Assembly (NCBI GenBank): GCA_963546395.1
Contig: CAUUMS010000012.1
Coordinates: 1 to 56,770 of the forward strand
DNA from: Bacteroides_D sp963546395
Lineage (GTDB): Bacteria > Bacteroidota > Bacteroidia > Bacteroidales > CAJPTX01
Direction of reading: 5' to 3'
Length of the DNA stretch: 56,770 nucleotides
Shown piece by piece: positions 1-7,777 of this stretch. The notes below the pieces were generated by a model, which searched no databases, had not been told where the DNA came from, and saw only the letters and a list, made by a program, of their open reading frames with translations. A program made the position numbers and the translations under genes. Positions within the stretch are counted from its first letter, which is position 1. Each line of letters begins with the position of its first letter.

Positions 1-737
1 AGGTGCTATGCGTGCAAGCTGGCGATGGATCAGCGTGGTAACGGCGGTGGTGTAAAGCTCCCAGATAGTATAATTTTGGAGAATAATCGCCACGTTTCGC
101 AAAAATAGTTATCGCCAGCTGCGTGTGAATTATTTGAGGCATGAGAGCAGTGGTAACGGGATTGGCACAGGCATTGGCACGCATTGGGGCATTTTGTCAA
201 TAAGTAAGCAGAAGAAAAAAGCGTAGGGCTTTGAAATCCGATCAGCGAAGCCATTTATACGCTTAACCCAAAAGTGCAAGATGGGCGAGCTGTTTCTTGC
301 AAATCACTTTTCAACGACTAAACTCGCCGTAGACAGGTTCCCTGAGGCACTCGTATTTTTCTGCAATGATGCTACGAGTACAATACTTTATAGATCTGGT
401 GAGCAGTAGGTTATGGCAGTCGAATGAGCGAGTATTCGGAGGGTAGAAGACGACCTAAAAGCTTGTTGATCGCAGTTTCACGGAATTCACAGCCTAATAG
501 TAGCCGTGAGATTTTCATTTTTCAAAAGAAGAAAATTCTAGAACTACCATTATTTCCGCGAGACCCTTGCAGGCATTTTTCATTTAATGCTTTACCGATT
601 GATTTACAGCTATTTGCGCCTAATCCTATTTAGCGTTCATTGATTTCTTTACGAATGGCTTACTCGTTGCAGTGCTGATTGCTTGTATGATTTTGCGTTG
701 ACGGTGAATATTATTAAACTTCTTTAATGAGCTACGG
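1..737. other. AT-rich gene-free left end
   Basis: I see no gene here that I can support. Short open frames exist on both strands, but none has a recognisable motif. The stretch from about 450 to 730 is noticeably AT-rich. Two copies of an 11-bp unit of the form ACGGnnKTGGY occur at 41-51 and 156-166, matching repeats elsewhere in the window. A possible ruvB promoter lies at its right end. The first ~100 bases are open in more than one plus-strand frame and could hold the tail of a gene that begins outside the window, but this cannot be decided from the sequence. Confidence 0.5.
667..695 (+). promoter_or_regulatory. possible ruvB promoter
   Basis: A TTG at 667-669 is followed after 18 bases by TGATTTTG at 688-695, one mismatch from the Bacteroidota -7 element TAnnTTTG. 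A transcript would begin near 699 and leave a leader of about 40 bases before the ruvB start at 738. The match is imperfect, so this is tentative. Confidence 0.35.
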
Positions 738-1763
738 ATGAGCGACTTACAGGATAGGTTGAATCATTACGCTGGCGACGGCGAGGTAGATTCGGCGATT
801 CGGCCGAGTCATTTCTCCGATTTTTCGGGTCAAGATAAGGTGCTTGCCAATCTGAAGGTTTTCGTTTCGGCGGCAAAAATGCGCGGTGAAACGCTGGATC
901 ACGTACTTTTTCATGGCCCTCCAGGGCTTGGGAAGACGACGTTGGCTGGGATTGTTGCCCGCGAATTAGGGGTGTCGATGAAGGTGACCAGCGGCCCTGT
1001 GATCGATAAGCCTGGAGATTTAGCGGGCCTGCTGACGAGCTTGGAGCAGGGGGACGTGCTCTTTATAGACGAGATCCATCGTTTGTCTTCGCAGGTAGAG
1101 GAGTATTTGTACTCTGCCATGGAGGATTACACGATTGACATCGTGATTGATAAGGGCCCCTCAGCACGTTCTATTCAGATTTCATTGAATCCGTTTACGC
1201 TTATCGGTGCCACCACGCGGGCGGGGCTGCTAACTAGTCCGCTGCGAGCCCGATTTGGTATAGCCTGTCCACTCGAGTATTATGAGGCGGAAACGCTGAC
1301 AAGGATTGTTAAACGCTCAGCGGCAATTCTTGGGACGGAGATAGACGATGAGTCAGCGCATGAAATAGGCTCTAGGAGTAGGGGAACGCCTCGTATTGCG
1401 AATGCGCTGTTACGCAGGGTGCGCGATTTTGCTCAGGTGGAGGGTACTGGGAACGTGGATCTGAAGATTACAAAGCATGCCCTAGAGGCTCTGAATATCG
1501 ACTCGAGGGGTCTTGATGCGATGGATCGTAGGATATTGACTACGATTATTGATAAGTTCTCTGGTGGCCCTGTAGGGCTAAATACGATTGCGACGGCTGT
1601 AGGGGAAGACTCTGGTACGATTGAAGATGTCTATGAGCCATTCTTAATTATGGAGGGGATGCTGAAGCGCACTCCCCGTGGGCGTGTGGTCACGAGTCTC
1701 GGTTATGGGCATTTTGGATTAAAGCGAGGATCGGATTTAGAGGATCTATTCGGTGGTGTTTGA
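738..1763 (+). CDS. ruvB: RuvB Holliday junction branch-migration ATPase
   Basis: RuvB is the hexameric AAA+ motor that drives branch migration of Holliday junctions with RuvA before RuvC cuts them. The 341-residue protein has the family's usual length. Walker A GPPGLGKTT is at residues 60-68, Walker B with DEIH at 111-114, the sensor GATTRAG near 158-163 and the arginine finger in PLRARFG near 168-174. A C-terminal winged helix containing RTPRGR follows. The ATG at 738 gives the usual short N-terminus. No ruvA or ruvC lies nearby. Its last 18 bases overlap the convergent uvrC gene, so two repair genes end tail to tail with no room for a terminator between them. Confidence 0.97.
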   Translation: MSDLQDRLNHYAGDGEVDSAIRPSHFSDFSGQDKVLANLKVFVSAAKMRGETLDHVLFHGPPGLGKTTLAGIVARELGVSMKVTSGPVIDKPGDLAGLLTSLEQGDVLFIDEIHRLSSQVEEYLYSAMEDYTIDIVIDKGPSARSIQISLNPFTLIGATTRAGLLTSPLRARFGIACPLEYYEAETLTRIVKRSAAILGTEIDDESAHEIGSRSRGTPRIANALLRRVRDFAQVEGTGNVDLKITKHALEALNIDSRGLDAMDRRILTTIIDKFSGGPVGLNTIATAVGEDSGTIEDVYEPFLIMEGMLKRTPRGRVVTSLGYGHFGLKRGSDLEDLFGGV

Positions 1764-3551
1764 TTTTTGCTTTTCGAGTATGTAGTTGAGGACGCTTTTT
1801 GCCCTTTTGTGCCCTATTAGTTTGCTTAGCTCTTCTTCTCCTCTGACCACTACGTCGTCTAGTCCTGAGTAGTGCTGGTAGATTTGTTGGATTGATTTTG
1901 GCCCTAGTCCTGGTATATTCTCCAGTTCAGAGTGTTTGACGCTGCTGTCTCTCCTTTTACTGTGTGCTTTGACACCTGTATTGTGAGCCTCGTCCCGTAG
2001 CTGCTGTAGCAGTCGCAATGAGGTGGAATTTTTATTGATGAATAGGGGGTATGTTTCACGTGGAACGTACACCTCTTCCATTTTCTCGGCTAGGGCTACT
2101 AAATCAAATAGCCCGTATTTCCCGATCTCTTTCAAGGTGTTTATGGCGACGTTGAGCTGACCACGCCCCCCATCCATGATTAAGAGATCGGGTAGTTCTT
2201 CGTTGGATCGCTTTTCGTAACGCCGCATTACGACTTCTCGCATGGTATCGTAATCGTTAGCCCCGATGACGGTTTTGACGTTGTATATCCTGTACTCTTT
2301 TTTGGCAGGTTTACCGTTTAGGAATACAACGCAGGAGGAAACGGGGAATGTCCCCAGCGTATTTGAGTTATCAATGCACTCGATTCTGTGGGGGTACCTT
2401 TGCAAGTTGAGATCCTTTTGGAGCTTTTCGAGTATGGTATTACTGTCCGTCGGCTGGCGGTTACTCAGCTCAAGCAGGGCTTTCCGTGCGTTGATGAGGC
2501 TGATGTTTAGTATCTTGTGCTTGTCGCCACGTTGGGGTACTTCGGTATGCTTGTAAGCTATAGGGTACTCGCTGGCGACAATATTTGTAAGCAGCGTTTG
2601 GCATTCGCTCTTGTATTCTGTGCGTAGTACTGGGGCTATTTGGAGAAGTATTACCTCTTCACTCTCATCGAGTGGGTTTTTAATCTCTTTGTTGATAGAG
2701 AGGGTAATCCGCCCGTCACGGATTTGTAGGTAATTGGCGACTGTGGTGGTTTGATCTCCTATGATACTTAAACAGTCTTGATTGCCGATGTCGGGATTGA
2801 CTATCGCATTTTGCTGTTTGTAGAGGGAGAGTAGTTGTATGGTATTCTGGATACGCTCTGCCTCTTCGAAATCTAAGGCATCAATTTTGTTCTGCATTTC
2901 ACTTTGCAGGGCCCGTAGCGTTTCGCCCGTCTTACCATTTAGTAGTTGTACGATAGTAGCGATCGTACGCTGGTAATCCTCTTTGCTTTGCTTGCTAATG
3001 CAGGGTGCTAGGCATGCTTTAATGTGGTATTCTAGGCATGGAGAGAATGCTTTTGCTGTTATTTTCTCGTCTGTTAATGCCAATTTGCAGGTACGGTAGG
3101 GGAGTATCCCCCGTATTATCTTTAGCGTGTGTCGTAGGTTCTGTACCTGCGTGTAAGGACCATAGTACTCTCCCAGGTGCCTATTGTATTTCCGTGTGAT
3201 AATGATGCGGGGAAATTCCTCGTGCGTGACACAGACCCATGGGTAGGATTTATCGTCCTTTAGGTTGATGTTGTATTTCGGCTTATTAGTCTTAATGAGG
3301 TTATTTTCAAGCAGTAATGATTCGCTTTCATTGTTGACGACGATTGTGTCAACGCTATGTATTTGCTTGACGAGTAGCTGCGTTTTAGCGTTTAGGCTTT
3401 CGAATTTATTGAAATAGGAGAAGACACGCCGTCGTAGATTCTTTGCCTTCCCGATGTAGATGATAGCCCCTTGCCTGTTTTTGTAAATGTACACGCCAGG
3501 CTTTTCCGGGACTAGTTCTAGCTGTTGCTGCAGAATCCCTTTGGGCTCCAT
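1746..3551 (-). CDS. uvrC: UvrC excinuclease subunit
   Basis: UvrC makes both incisions around a lesion after UvrAB has loaded in nucleotide excision repair. The 601-residue protein contains a GIY-YIG nuclease domain at the N-terminus (GVYIY near 19, YIG at 32-34), a UVR coiled motif near residues 197-235 that binds UvrB, an RNase H-like 5' nuclease domain (IDNSN around Asp394, later LLIMDGGRGQL) and C-terminal helix-hairpin-helix motifs (IPGLGPKSI). It starts 11 bases after the mnmG stop, so the two are probably co-transcribed. The gene is AT-richer than most of the window. A parS-like sequence lies inside the coding region at 2052-2067, encoding part of VPRET. Confidence 0.96.
   Translation of the reverse strand: MEPKGILQQQLELVPEKPGVYIYKNRQGAIIYIGKAKNLRRRVFSYFNKFESLNAKTQLLVKQIHSVDTIVVNNESESLLLENNLIKTNKPKYNINLKDDKSYPWVCVTHEEFPRIIITRKYNRHLGEYYGPYTQVQNLRHTLKIIRGILPYRTCKLALTDEKITAKAFSPCLEYHIKACLAPCISKQSKEDYQRTIATIVQLLNGKTGETLRALQSEMQNKIDALDFEEAERIQNTIQLLSLYKQQNAIVNPDIGNQDCLSIIGDQTTTVANYLQIRDGRITLSINKEIKNPLDESEEVILLQIAPVLRTEYKSECQTLLTNIVASEYPIAYKHTEVPQRGDKHKILNISLINARKALLELSNRQPTDSNTILEKLQKDLNLQRYPHRIECIDNSNTLGTFPVSSCVVFLNGKPAKKEYRIYNVKTVIGANDYDTMREVVMRRYEKRSNEELPDLLIMDGGRGQLNVAINTLKEIGKYGLFDLVALAEKMEEVYVPRETYPLFINKNSTSLRLLQQLRDEAHNTGVKAHSKRRDSSVKHSELENIPGLGPKSIQQIYQHYSGLDDVVVRGEEELSKLIGHKRAKSVLNYILEKQKSNTTE
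2052..2067. promoter_or_regulatory. parS-like ParB binding site 1 (inside uvrC)
   Basis: The sequence TGTTTCACGTGGAACG matches the ParB site consensus TGTTnCACGTGnAACA at all specified positions except the last base. It sits within the uvrC reading frame. A second, fully symmetric copy lies 1.5 kb away at the end of mnmG. ParB-parS sites usually cluster near the chromosomal replication origin and nucleate the partition complex. No parA or parB gene is present in the window, so the assignment rests on the site sequence and the pairing. Confidence 0.7.
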
Positions 3552-3561
3552 GTTCTTCTAC

Positions 3562-5442
3562 TCAACGTTCCACGTGGAACAGTTTAGCGAGTGCGACGAG
3601 TAGTGCCTGTGTATCGCTAGGCTTGATGCCAGGTATCTGCTGGAATTCCCCGATGGTTGTGGGCTTGTATTTGGCAATTTTTTCTCGTGCCTCTGTGGAT
3701 ATCGACAGGATAGACTCGGTGTTGAAGTCGTCAGGGATTCGTGTGGACTGAATCGCATTACTCCTGCTCATTTCAGCCTGCTGCTTTTCGATGTACCTTT
3801 TGTACTTCACGTTGATTTCGGCAGACTCAACGATCTCCTTCTCGTAATTGTCGGCACAATGCTCATCGAGAATGTACTGCATGAGATCGGCAAGACGTAT
3901 CTCCGGACGCAGCACGAGCTGTATGACCTTTACGCTCTGCGTGATGGGTTTTGAGCTTTGCCTTGCAAGTATGGGGTTAGCATCTGCAGGCTCAATACTT
4001 TTCCGCTCGAGTAGCTGCTGTAATTCCTGTGACGATGCGTATTTTCTTTGAGTTATTTCGTACTCCTCTTGGGTTAGCAGACCGAGGTTGTATCCTTTAT
4101 GGCTTAGCCGTTCATCAGCGTTATCCTGCCTAAGTAACAGCCGATCTTCAGCTCTGCTTGTGAACATCCGATACGGCTCGTCTACGCCTTTGCTGGTGAG
4201 GTCGTCAATCATTACGCCAATGTACGATTCGTGGCGTGAAAGGATGAATGGCGATTCACCGGTTACGGCTAACGAGGCGTTTATACCCGCAATGAGGCCT
4301 TGCGCGGCGGCTTCTTCGTAGCCTGTGGTACCATTAATTTGCCCTGCAAAGTATAGCCCGTTTATAGCCTTTGTCTCTAGTGTTTTATGCAGATCCCGTG
4401 GGTCAAAGTAGTCATACTCCACGGCGTAGCCAGGACGTACGATATGGGCATTTTCGAGCCCTCTGATACTACGTAGTGATTTCTCTTGCACGCTGAATGG
4501 TAGCGAGCTGCTGAACCCGTTAATGTACATCAGCGTGCCTTGCTCGCTTTCGGGCTCGATGAATATTTGGTGTGACGTTTTGCCAGCAAACATTCGAATT
4601 TTGTCCTCAATGCTTGGGCAGTACCGCGGGCCACGTCCTTGAATCACCTTCTGGTAGAGGGGCGATTGATCTAAATTTTCGGCAAGGATTGAGTGCGTAA
4701 TTTCATTTGTGTGAGCTAGGTAGCATGGCAATTGCTCTAGCGTATTGAAGGTAGGAAAACGGTATGAGAAATTGCGACGGTCGCTATCTGAGTCCTGCCT
4801 CTCAAGCTTGCTAAGGTCGATGGAGCGTCTATCTATTCTGGGTGAGGTTCCTGTTTTGAATCGTAGGGCCTTGATACCACACTGGGATAGCTGCTCACTC
4901 AATGAGGAAATTGTGCCCTCGTCAAGCCGTCCTCCAGGGGCATTATTCAGTCCGATGTGTATTTTACCGTTTAAGAATGTTCCGGCACAGATGATTGTTC
5001 TCTTTGAGGTGATTTGGCCGATGCGATTGGTAACCACGCCATTGCATTCATTTCCGCTAAGTAGCAGCTGGGTTACATTATCCTGGAGGAGCTGTAGATT
5101 TGGCGTGTTTTCTAGGATGCGTGTCCATTCCCTCGTGAAAAGCTCTTTATCGCATTGTGCCCTGGGGCTGTGCATTGCGGGCCCTTTCGAACGATTGAGC
5201 ATGCGGAACTGTAGATAAGTTCTGTCTGTGACAATCCCTGTGTACCCACCTAGTGCATCGATTTCTCGTACAATTTGCCCTTTTCCTATACCTCCTATGG
5301 AGGGGTTGCAGCTCATGTGGGCAATGCGTGTGATATCGGTGGTGATAAGTAGTACCCTTTGGCCCATCCGTCCTGCGACGCAGGCGGCCTCGCAGCCAGC
5401 ATGGCCTGCACCTACTACGATGATATCGTAAGTGTGCCCCAT
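3562..5442 (-). CDS. mnmG: MnmG tRNA wobble-uridine modification enzyme
   Basis: MnmG (GidA) works with MnmE to place the carboxymethylaminomethyl group on C5 of U34 in tRNAs reading two-codon boxes ending in A or G, using FAD, NADH and a folate one-carbon donor. The 626-residue length is typical. The FAD-binding GAGHAG is at residues 11-16 and the conserved CNPSIGG at 45-51. GYEEAAAQGLIAGINA and the helical C-terminal MnmE-contact region follow. The coding sequence ends in the codons for FHVER, which themselves form a perfect parS-like palindrome. uvrC follows 11 bases downstream. gidA-type genes lie near the origin in many bacteria, consistent with the parS sites. Confidence 0.97.
   Translation of the reverse strand: MGHTYDIIVVGAGHAGCEAACVAGRMGQRVLLITTDITRIAHMSCNPSIGGIGKGQIVREIDALGGYTGIVTDRTYLQFRMLNRSKGPAMHSPRAQCDKELFTREWTRILENTPNLQLLQDNVTQLLLSGNECNGVVTNRIGQITSKRTIICAGTFLNGKIHIGLNNAPGGRLDEGTISSLSEQLSQCGIKALRFKTGTSPRIDRRSIDLSKLERQDSDSDRRNFSYRFPTFNTLEQLPCYLAHTNEITHSILAENLDQSPLYQKVIQGRGPRYCPSIEDKIRMFAGKTSHQIFIEPESEQGTLMYINGFSSSLPFSVQEKSLRSIRGLENAHIVRPGYAVEYDYFDPRDLHKTLETKAINGLYFAGQINGTTGYEEAAAQGLIAGINASLAVTGESPFILSRHESYIGVMIDDLTSKGVDEPYRMFTSRAEDRLLLRQDNADERLSHKGYNLGLLTQEEYEITQRKYASSQELQQLLERKSIEPADANPILARQSSKPITQSVKVIQLVLRPEIRLADLMQYILDEHCADNYEKEIVESAEINVKYKRYIEKQQAEMSRSNAIQSTRIPDDFNTESILSISTEAREKIAKYKPTTIGEFQQIPGIKPSDTQALLVALAKLFHVER
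3566..3581. promoter_or_regulatory. parS-like ParB binding site 2 (end of mnmG)
   Basis: The core GTTCCACGTGGAAC at 3567-3580 is a perfect 14-base palindrome. With its flanks (C at 3566, A at 3581) it matches TGTTnCACGTGnAACA at 15 of 16 positions. It overlaps the last codons of mnmG and lies just before the uvrC start. A perfect 14-mer of this type is very unlikely by chance, and the second copy at 2052-2067 strengthens the reading as a partition site rather than a transcription-factor operator. Confidence 0.75.
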
Positions 5443-5527
5443 ATTGATCGCACCTATATTTTGGGTGAAATTTTTAGTCGGGATGTGATACAGAATCTCC
5501 TGAACCGTCAGTGATTTCAGCTATTAC

Positions 5528-5547
5528 AACTACAGTAATTTGTAGTT
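5528..5547 (-). terminator. weak AT-rich hairpin downstream of ybeY
   Basis: AACTACA (5528-5534) and TGTAGTT (5541-5547) form a 7-bp stem with a six-base loop between ybeY and mnmG. There is no good U-tract on either strand. It could attenuate read-through from ybeY or shape the mnmG leader, but it may also be chance in AT-rich DNA. Confidence 0.25.
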
Positions 5548-5614
5548 TGAATCGCCATCCTTTATATGGCTACGCAAGGGCTCCTTATTTGCGACCAATA
5601 GGCCTTAACGAAGA

Positions 5615-6067
5615 TTACCGTGCGCCTTGTTTACCCTTCAGCGCAATCTGATGCAGGCAAGCCGAGATGTAATGGTTTTCCTTTTCCCGCATGACAGCCC
5701 GCTCGGTATCACTATGGTCATCGTAGCCAACGCCGTGCAGTATTCCGTGGAATATGACACGCAGCAGCTCGTGGTAAAATGGGCACGAGTAGGCTTGGGC
5801 ATTGCGCCTCACGACTTCTACCGCAATGTATATTTCTGCTGATAGCGTACCGTCGTTCTCTTCGGAAAAGGTTATAATATCTGTTGCGTAATTATGGAAT
5901 AGAAATTTTTTATTAATCCTTACGATATAATCGTTCGTGCAAAAAACGTATTCTACGTTACCTAGTCGGTAACCATTGTCTGAGGCAATGGATTCTATTA
6001 CGCTCCGGATAGCCCATTTATGGCGCAGGAGTAGCGTGACGTAGAAGTTGTTAAAACGGATGGGCAT
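5615..6067 (-). CDS. ybeY: YbeY rRNA maturation endoribonuclease
   Basis: YbeY is a small zinc-dependent RNase needed for 16S rRNA 3'-end maturation and ribosome quality control. The 150-residue protein carries the family's metal motif as HGILHGVGYDDH. The first two histidines are in register, while the third position is displaced by one residue (Asp then His). The following REKENHYIS is typical of Bacteroidota members. It begins 9 bases after the upstream ATPase gene, suggesting one transcript. The order ATPase-ybeY-mnmG is, as I recall, conserved in this phylum. Confidence 0.92.
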   Translation of the reverse strand: MPIRFNNFYVTLLLRHKWAIRSVIESIASDNGYRLGNVEYVFCTNDYIVRINKKFLFHNYATDIITFSEENDGTLSAEIYIAVEVVRRNAQAYSCPFYHELLRVIFHGILHGVGYDDHSDTERAVMREKENHYISACLHQIALKGKQGAR

Positions 6068-6076
6068 TCTTGCGTA

Positions 6077-6520
6077 CTACTCCCGTGAAAGGAAGGTTAG
6101 CACTACTGTTGCGCCGTTGCGTAGGTATTGAACACTGTCAGCGAAACGACGAATGATGAAAATACCCCTGCCGCTCGTTTTCTCAATATTCTCCGGCAAC
6201 GTAGGATCTGTCACCCTGTCCATCGAGAAGCCTTCCCCCTCATCGCTGATGGAGAATTCGAGCAGGTCAGGTTCCTCGCGGAGGTTTATCGTGACTTGTT
6301 TGCTCTCATCTGCGCGGTTGCCGTGCTCTATGGAGTTGTTGACGGCCTCGGTCAATGCCATCAGTACATTGCCAAAAAGGTCGCTGAACCGCGGATTCTC
6401 ATCGATTACACGCTCAATGAATGCGTGCAGCATGGGGATGGCGCTCGCCGAACTTGGCAATTTCAACTCTTTCATAGCATCACGGCCGAGGGGTGCGATA
6501 TTCGTCGCAAATCTAGTCAT
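6077..6520 (-). CDS. RsbW-like single-domain ATP-binding protein
   Basis: This 147-residue protein is a stand-alone GHKL ATPase of the HATPase_c_2 / RsbW type. The N box reads LTEAVNNSIEHGN (residues 57-68), the G1 box DEGEGF (93-98) and the G2 box SGRGIFII (116-123). Family members are serine kinases that act as anti-sigma factors or phosphorylate STAS-domain antagonists. No sigma factor, STAS protein or PP2C phosphatase lies nearby, so its partner is unknown. An alternative start at 6475 would remove a 15-residue extension and resembles other family N-termini better. It lies between the EnvC-like gene and ybeY with short gaps. Confidence 0.85.
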   Translation of the reverse strand: MTRFATNIAPLGRDAMKELKLPSSASAIPMLHAFIERVIDENPRFSDLFGNVLMALTEAVNNSIEHGNRADESKQVTINLREEPDLLEFSISDEGEGFSMDRVTDPTLPENIEKTSGRGIFIIRRFADSVQYLRNGATVVLTFLSRE

Positions 6521-6535
6521 TTTATAACATCCGTG

Positions 6536-7720
6536 TTACTGTATCAGCCATTTACTCGGATCTTGCGAGCTGAAACCCTTCCAGATCTCGAAATGCAGCA
6601 CCGAGTGGCTTTCTCCCTCCGCACTATGCACGCGCCCTAGTGCATCATTGGCCGCAACATTTTCGCCCGTGCGTACAAACACGTCGCTGATATTCGAGTA
6701 CAGAGTCAGGAAATCGCCGTGGCGAACAATGACAATGTGTTGTCCACCAGGTATTTTAGCAATCTTCGTGACAGCACCTGCAAACACAGCTTGTACGCTT
6801 GCTCCCTTGGTGGTGGTGATGTCTACGCCCTGGCTTTGTGTGCTTACCCCCTTGAAGAGTTTGCTCTCAATTTTGCCATACCCCCGGCTTATAGTGCCCT
6901 GGAGGACTGGCCAGGGCAATCTTCCCTTGTTATCTTCAAAGTTCTTGCTCAAACGCTTGTATTGTGCGCTACGCACCTTCTTCTGATTTTGTGCTGCCTC
7001 TTCTTTCAGCAATTGCGCAATTGCCTTGTTGATGGCCTGTATATTCTTCTGTTCTGCCTGGAGCGATCCGCGGAGATCCCGCTCATGAGCCACAAGCTGT
7101 TTCAGCTCACGGTTGTAGTCTTCCTGCTCCAGCTCGAGTTTCCGCTTGCCTACGGTTTCCTCATCGCGCAAGGAGATGAGACGCTTTTGCACTGCCAAGA
7201 GAGAGTCCTTCTCCACGTGTAGGGCTGCTTCCTTGCTAGTGATGATCTGAAATTGGTCTCCCTGATAGTTCACATACTCACGGTAGAAACGCACTCGTCG
7301 GTAAAGCTGTGATGCATTTTCAGAAGCTAGTAATGTAAACACGATATTGCGACCCGAGGTCTTGAATTGCAATCCCTTTAAGAACTGTGCATAAACATGC
7401 TTAAGCTCACTCAATTCTCGCTGTTTTTCCTCTATAGCCTTATTGCGCTTGCGAATCTCCTCTTCCTGCAGTGCGATGCGCTGGATGGTGTTATTGATAA
7501 GGGCATTTCGGTTCTCAATTTGCGACTTTATCAGGTCCAGCTTTTGCGTACTACGCTTCTGCTGCTTACCTGCCTCATCTATCAGGCGCATTGTGCTCTC
7601 AATGCGTTCCATGGCTCGCCGCTTTTTCTCCTCTAGCTCGCGCATTGTCTGACCTTGCAGCGAGTGAGTTACGCCTAGCAACCCAACGCATGTGAGTAGT
7701 AATGGTATCGAAAATCGCAT
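6536..7720 (-). CDS. EnvC-like murein hydrolase activator with degenerate LytM domain
   Basis: The 394-residue protein has a signal peptide (cleavage before Gln24), a long coiled coil from about residue 25 to 260, and a C-terminal LytM/M23 fold. The zinc ligands of active M23 peptidases are changed: the usual HxGxDI reads QGVDI, the HxH motif is VLH in VLHFEIW, and the Tyr-x-His near GDFLTLYSN has Asn. It should therefore be a non-catalytic activator of cell-wall amidases during division, like EnvC or NlpD, not an endopeptidase. It lies 57 bases after the TPR lipoprotein gene. In related genomes I recall a DUF4292 gene between these two; it is absent here. Confidence 0.88.
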   Translation of the reverse strand: MRFSIPLLLTCVGLLGVTHSLQGQTMRELEEKKRRAMERIESTMRLIDEAGKQQKRSTQKLDLIKSQIENRNALINNTIQRIALQEEEIRKRNKAIEEKQRELSELKHVYAQFLKGLQFKTSGRNIVFTLLASENASQLYRRVRFYREYVNYQGDQFQIITSKEAALHVEKDSLLAVQKRLISLRDEETVGKRKLELEQEDYNRELKQLVAHERDLRGSLQAEQKNIQAINKAIAQLLKEEAAQNQKKVRSAQYKRLSKNFEDNKGRLPWPVLQGTISRGYGKIESKLFKGVSTQSQGVDITTTKGASVQAVFAGAVTKIAKIPGGQHIVIVRHGDFLTLYSNISDVFVRTGENVAANDALGRVHSAEGESHSVLHFEIWKGFSSQDPSKWLIQ

Positions 7721-7777
7721 CCTGTCAGATAATTATACCTGCCTCTTAGAGCTTATTACGAGGGTCTCTCCACGCTT

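Noticed and set aside
1..108. Possible tail of a gene entering from the left
   Set aside because: Two plus-strand frames are open for part of this stretch, neither ends in a recognisable C-terminus; undecidable.
30..254. Minus-strand open frame with several cysteines at the left edge
   Set aside because: The cysteine-rich part coincides with the short repeated GGCATTGG-like bases, so it is a by-product of the repeat.
424..633. Plus-strand open frame of 69 codons before ruvB
   Set aside because: Low-complexity AT-rich sequence without a motif; composition unlike the real genes.
1..737. Considered oriC because of AT-richness near parS sites
   Set aside because: I see no cluster of DnaA boxes (TTATnCACA) and no dnaA gene; at most one poor match near 124-132.
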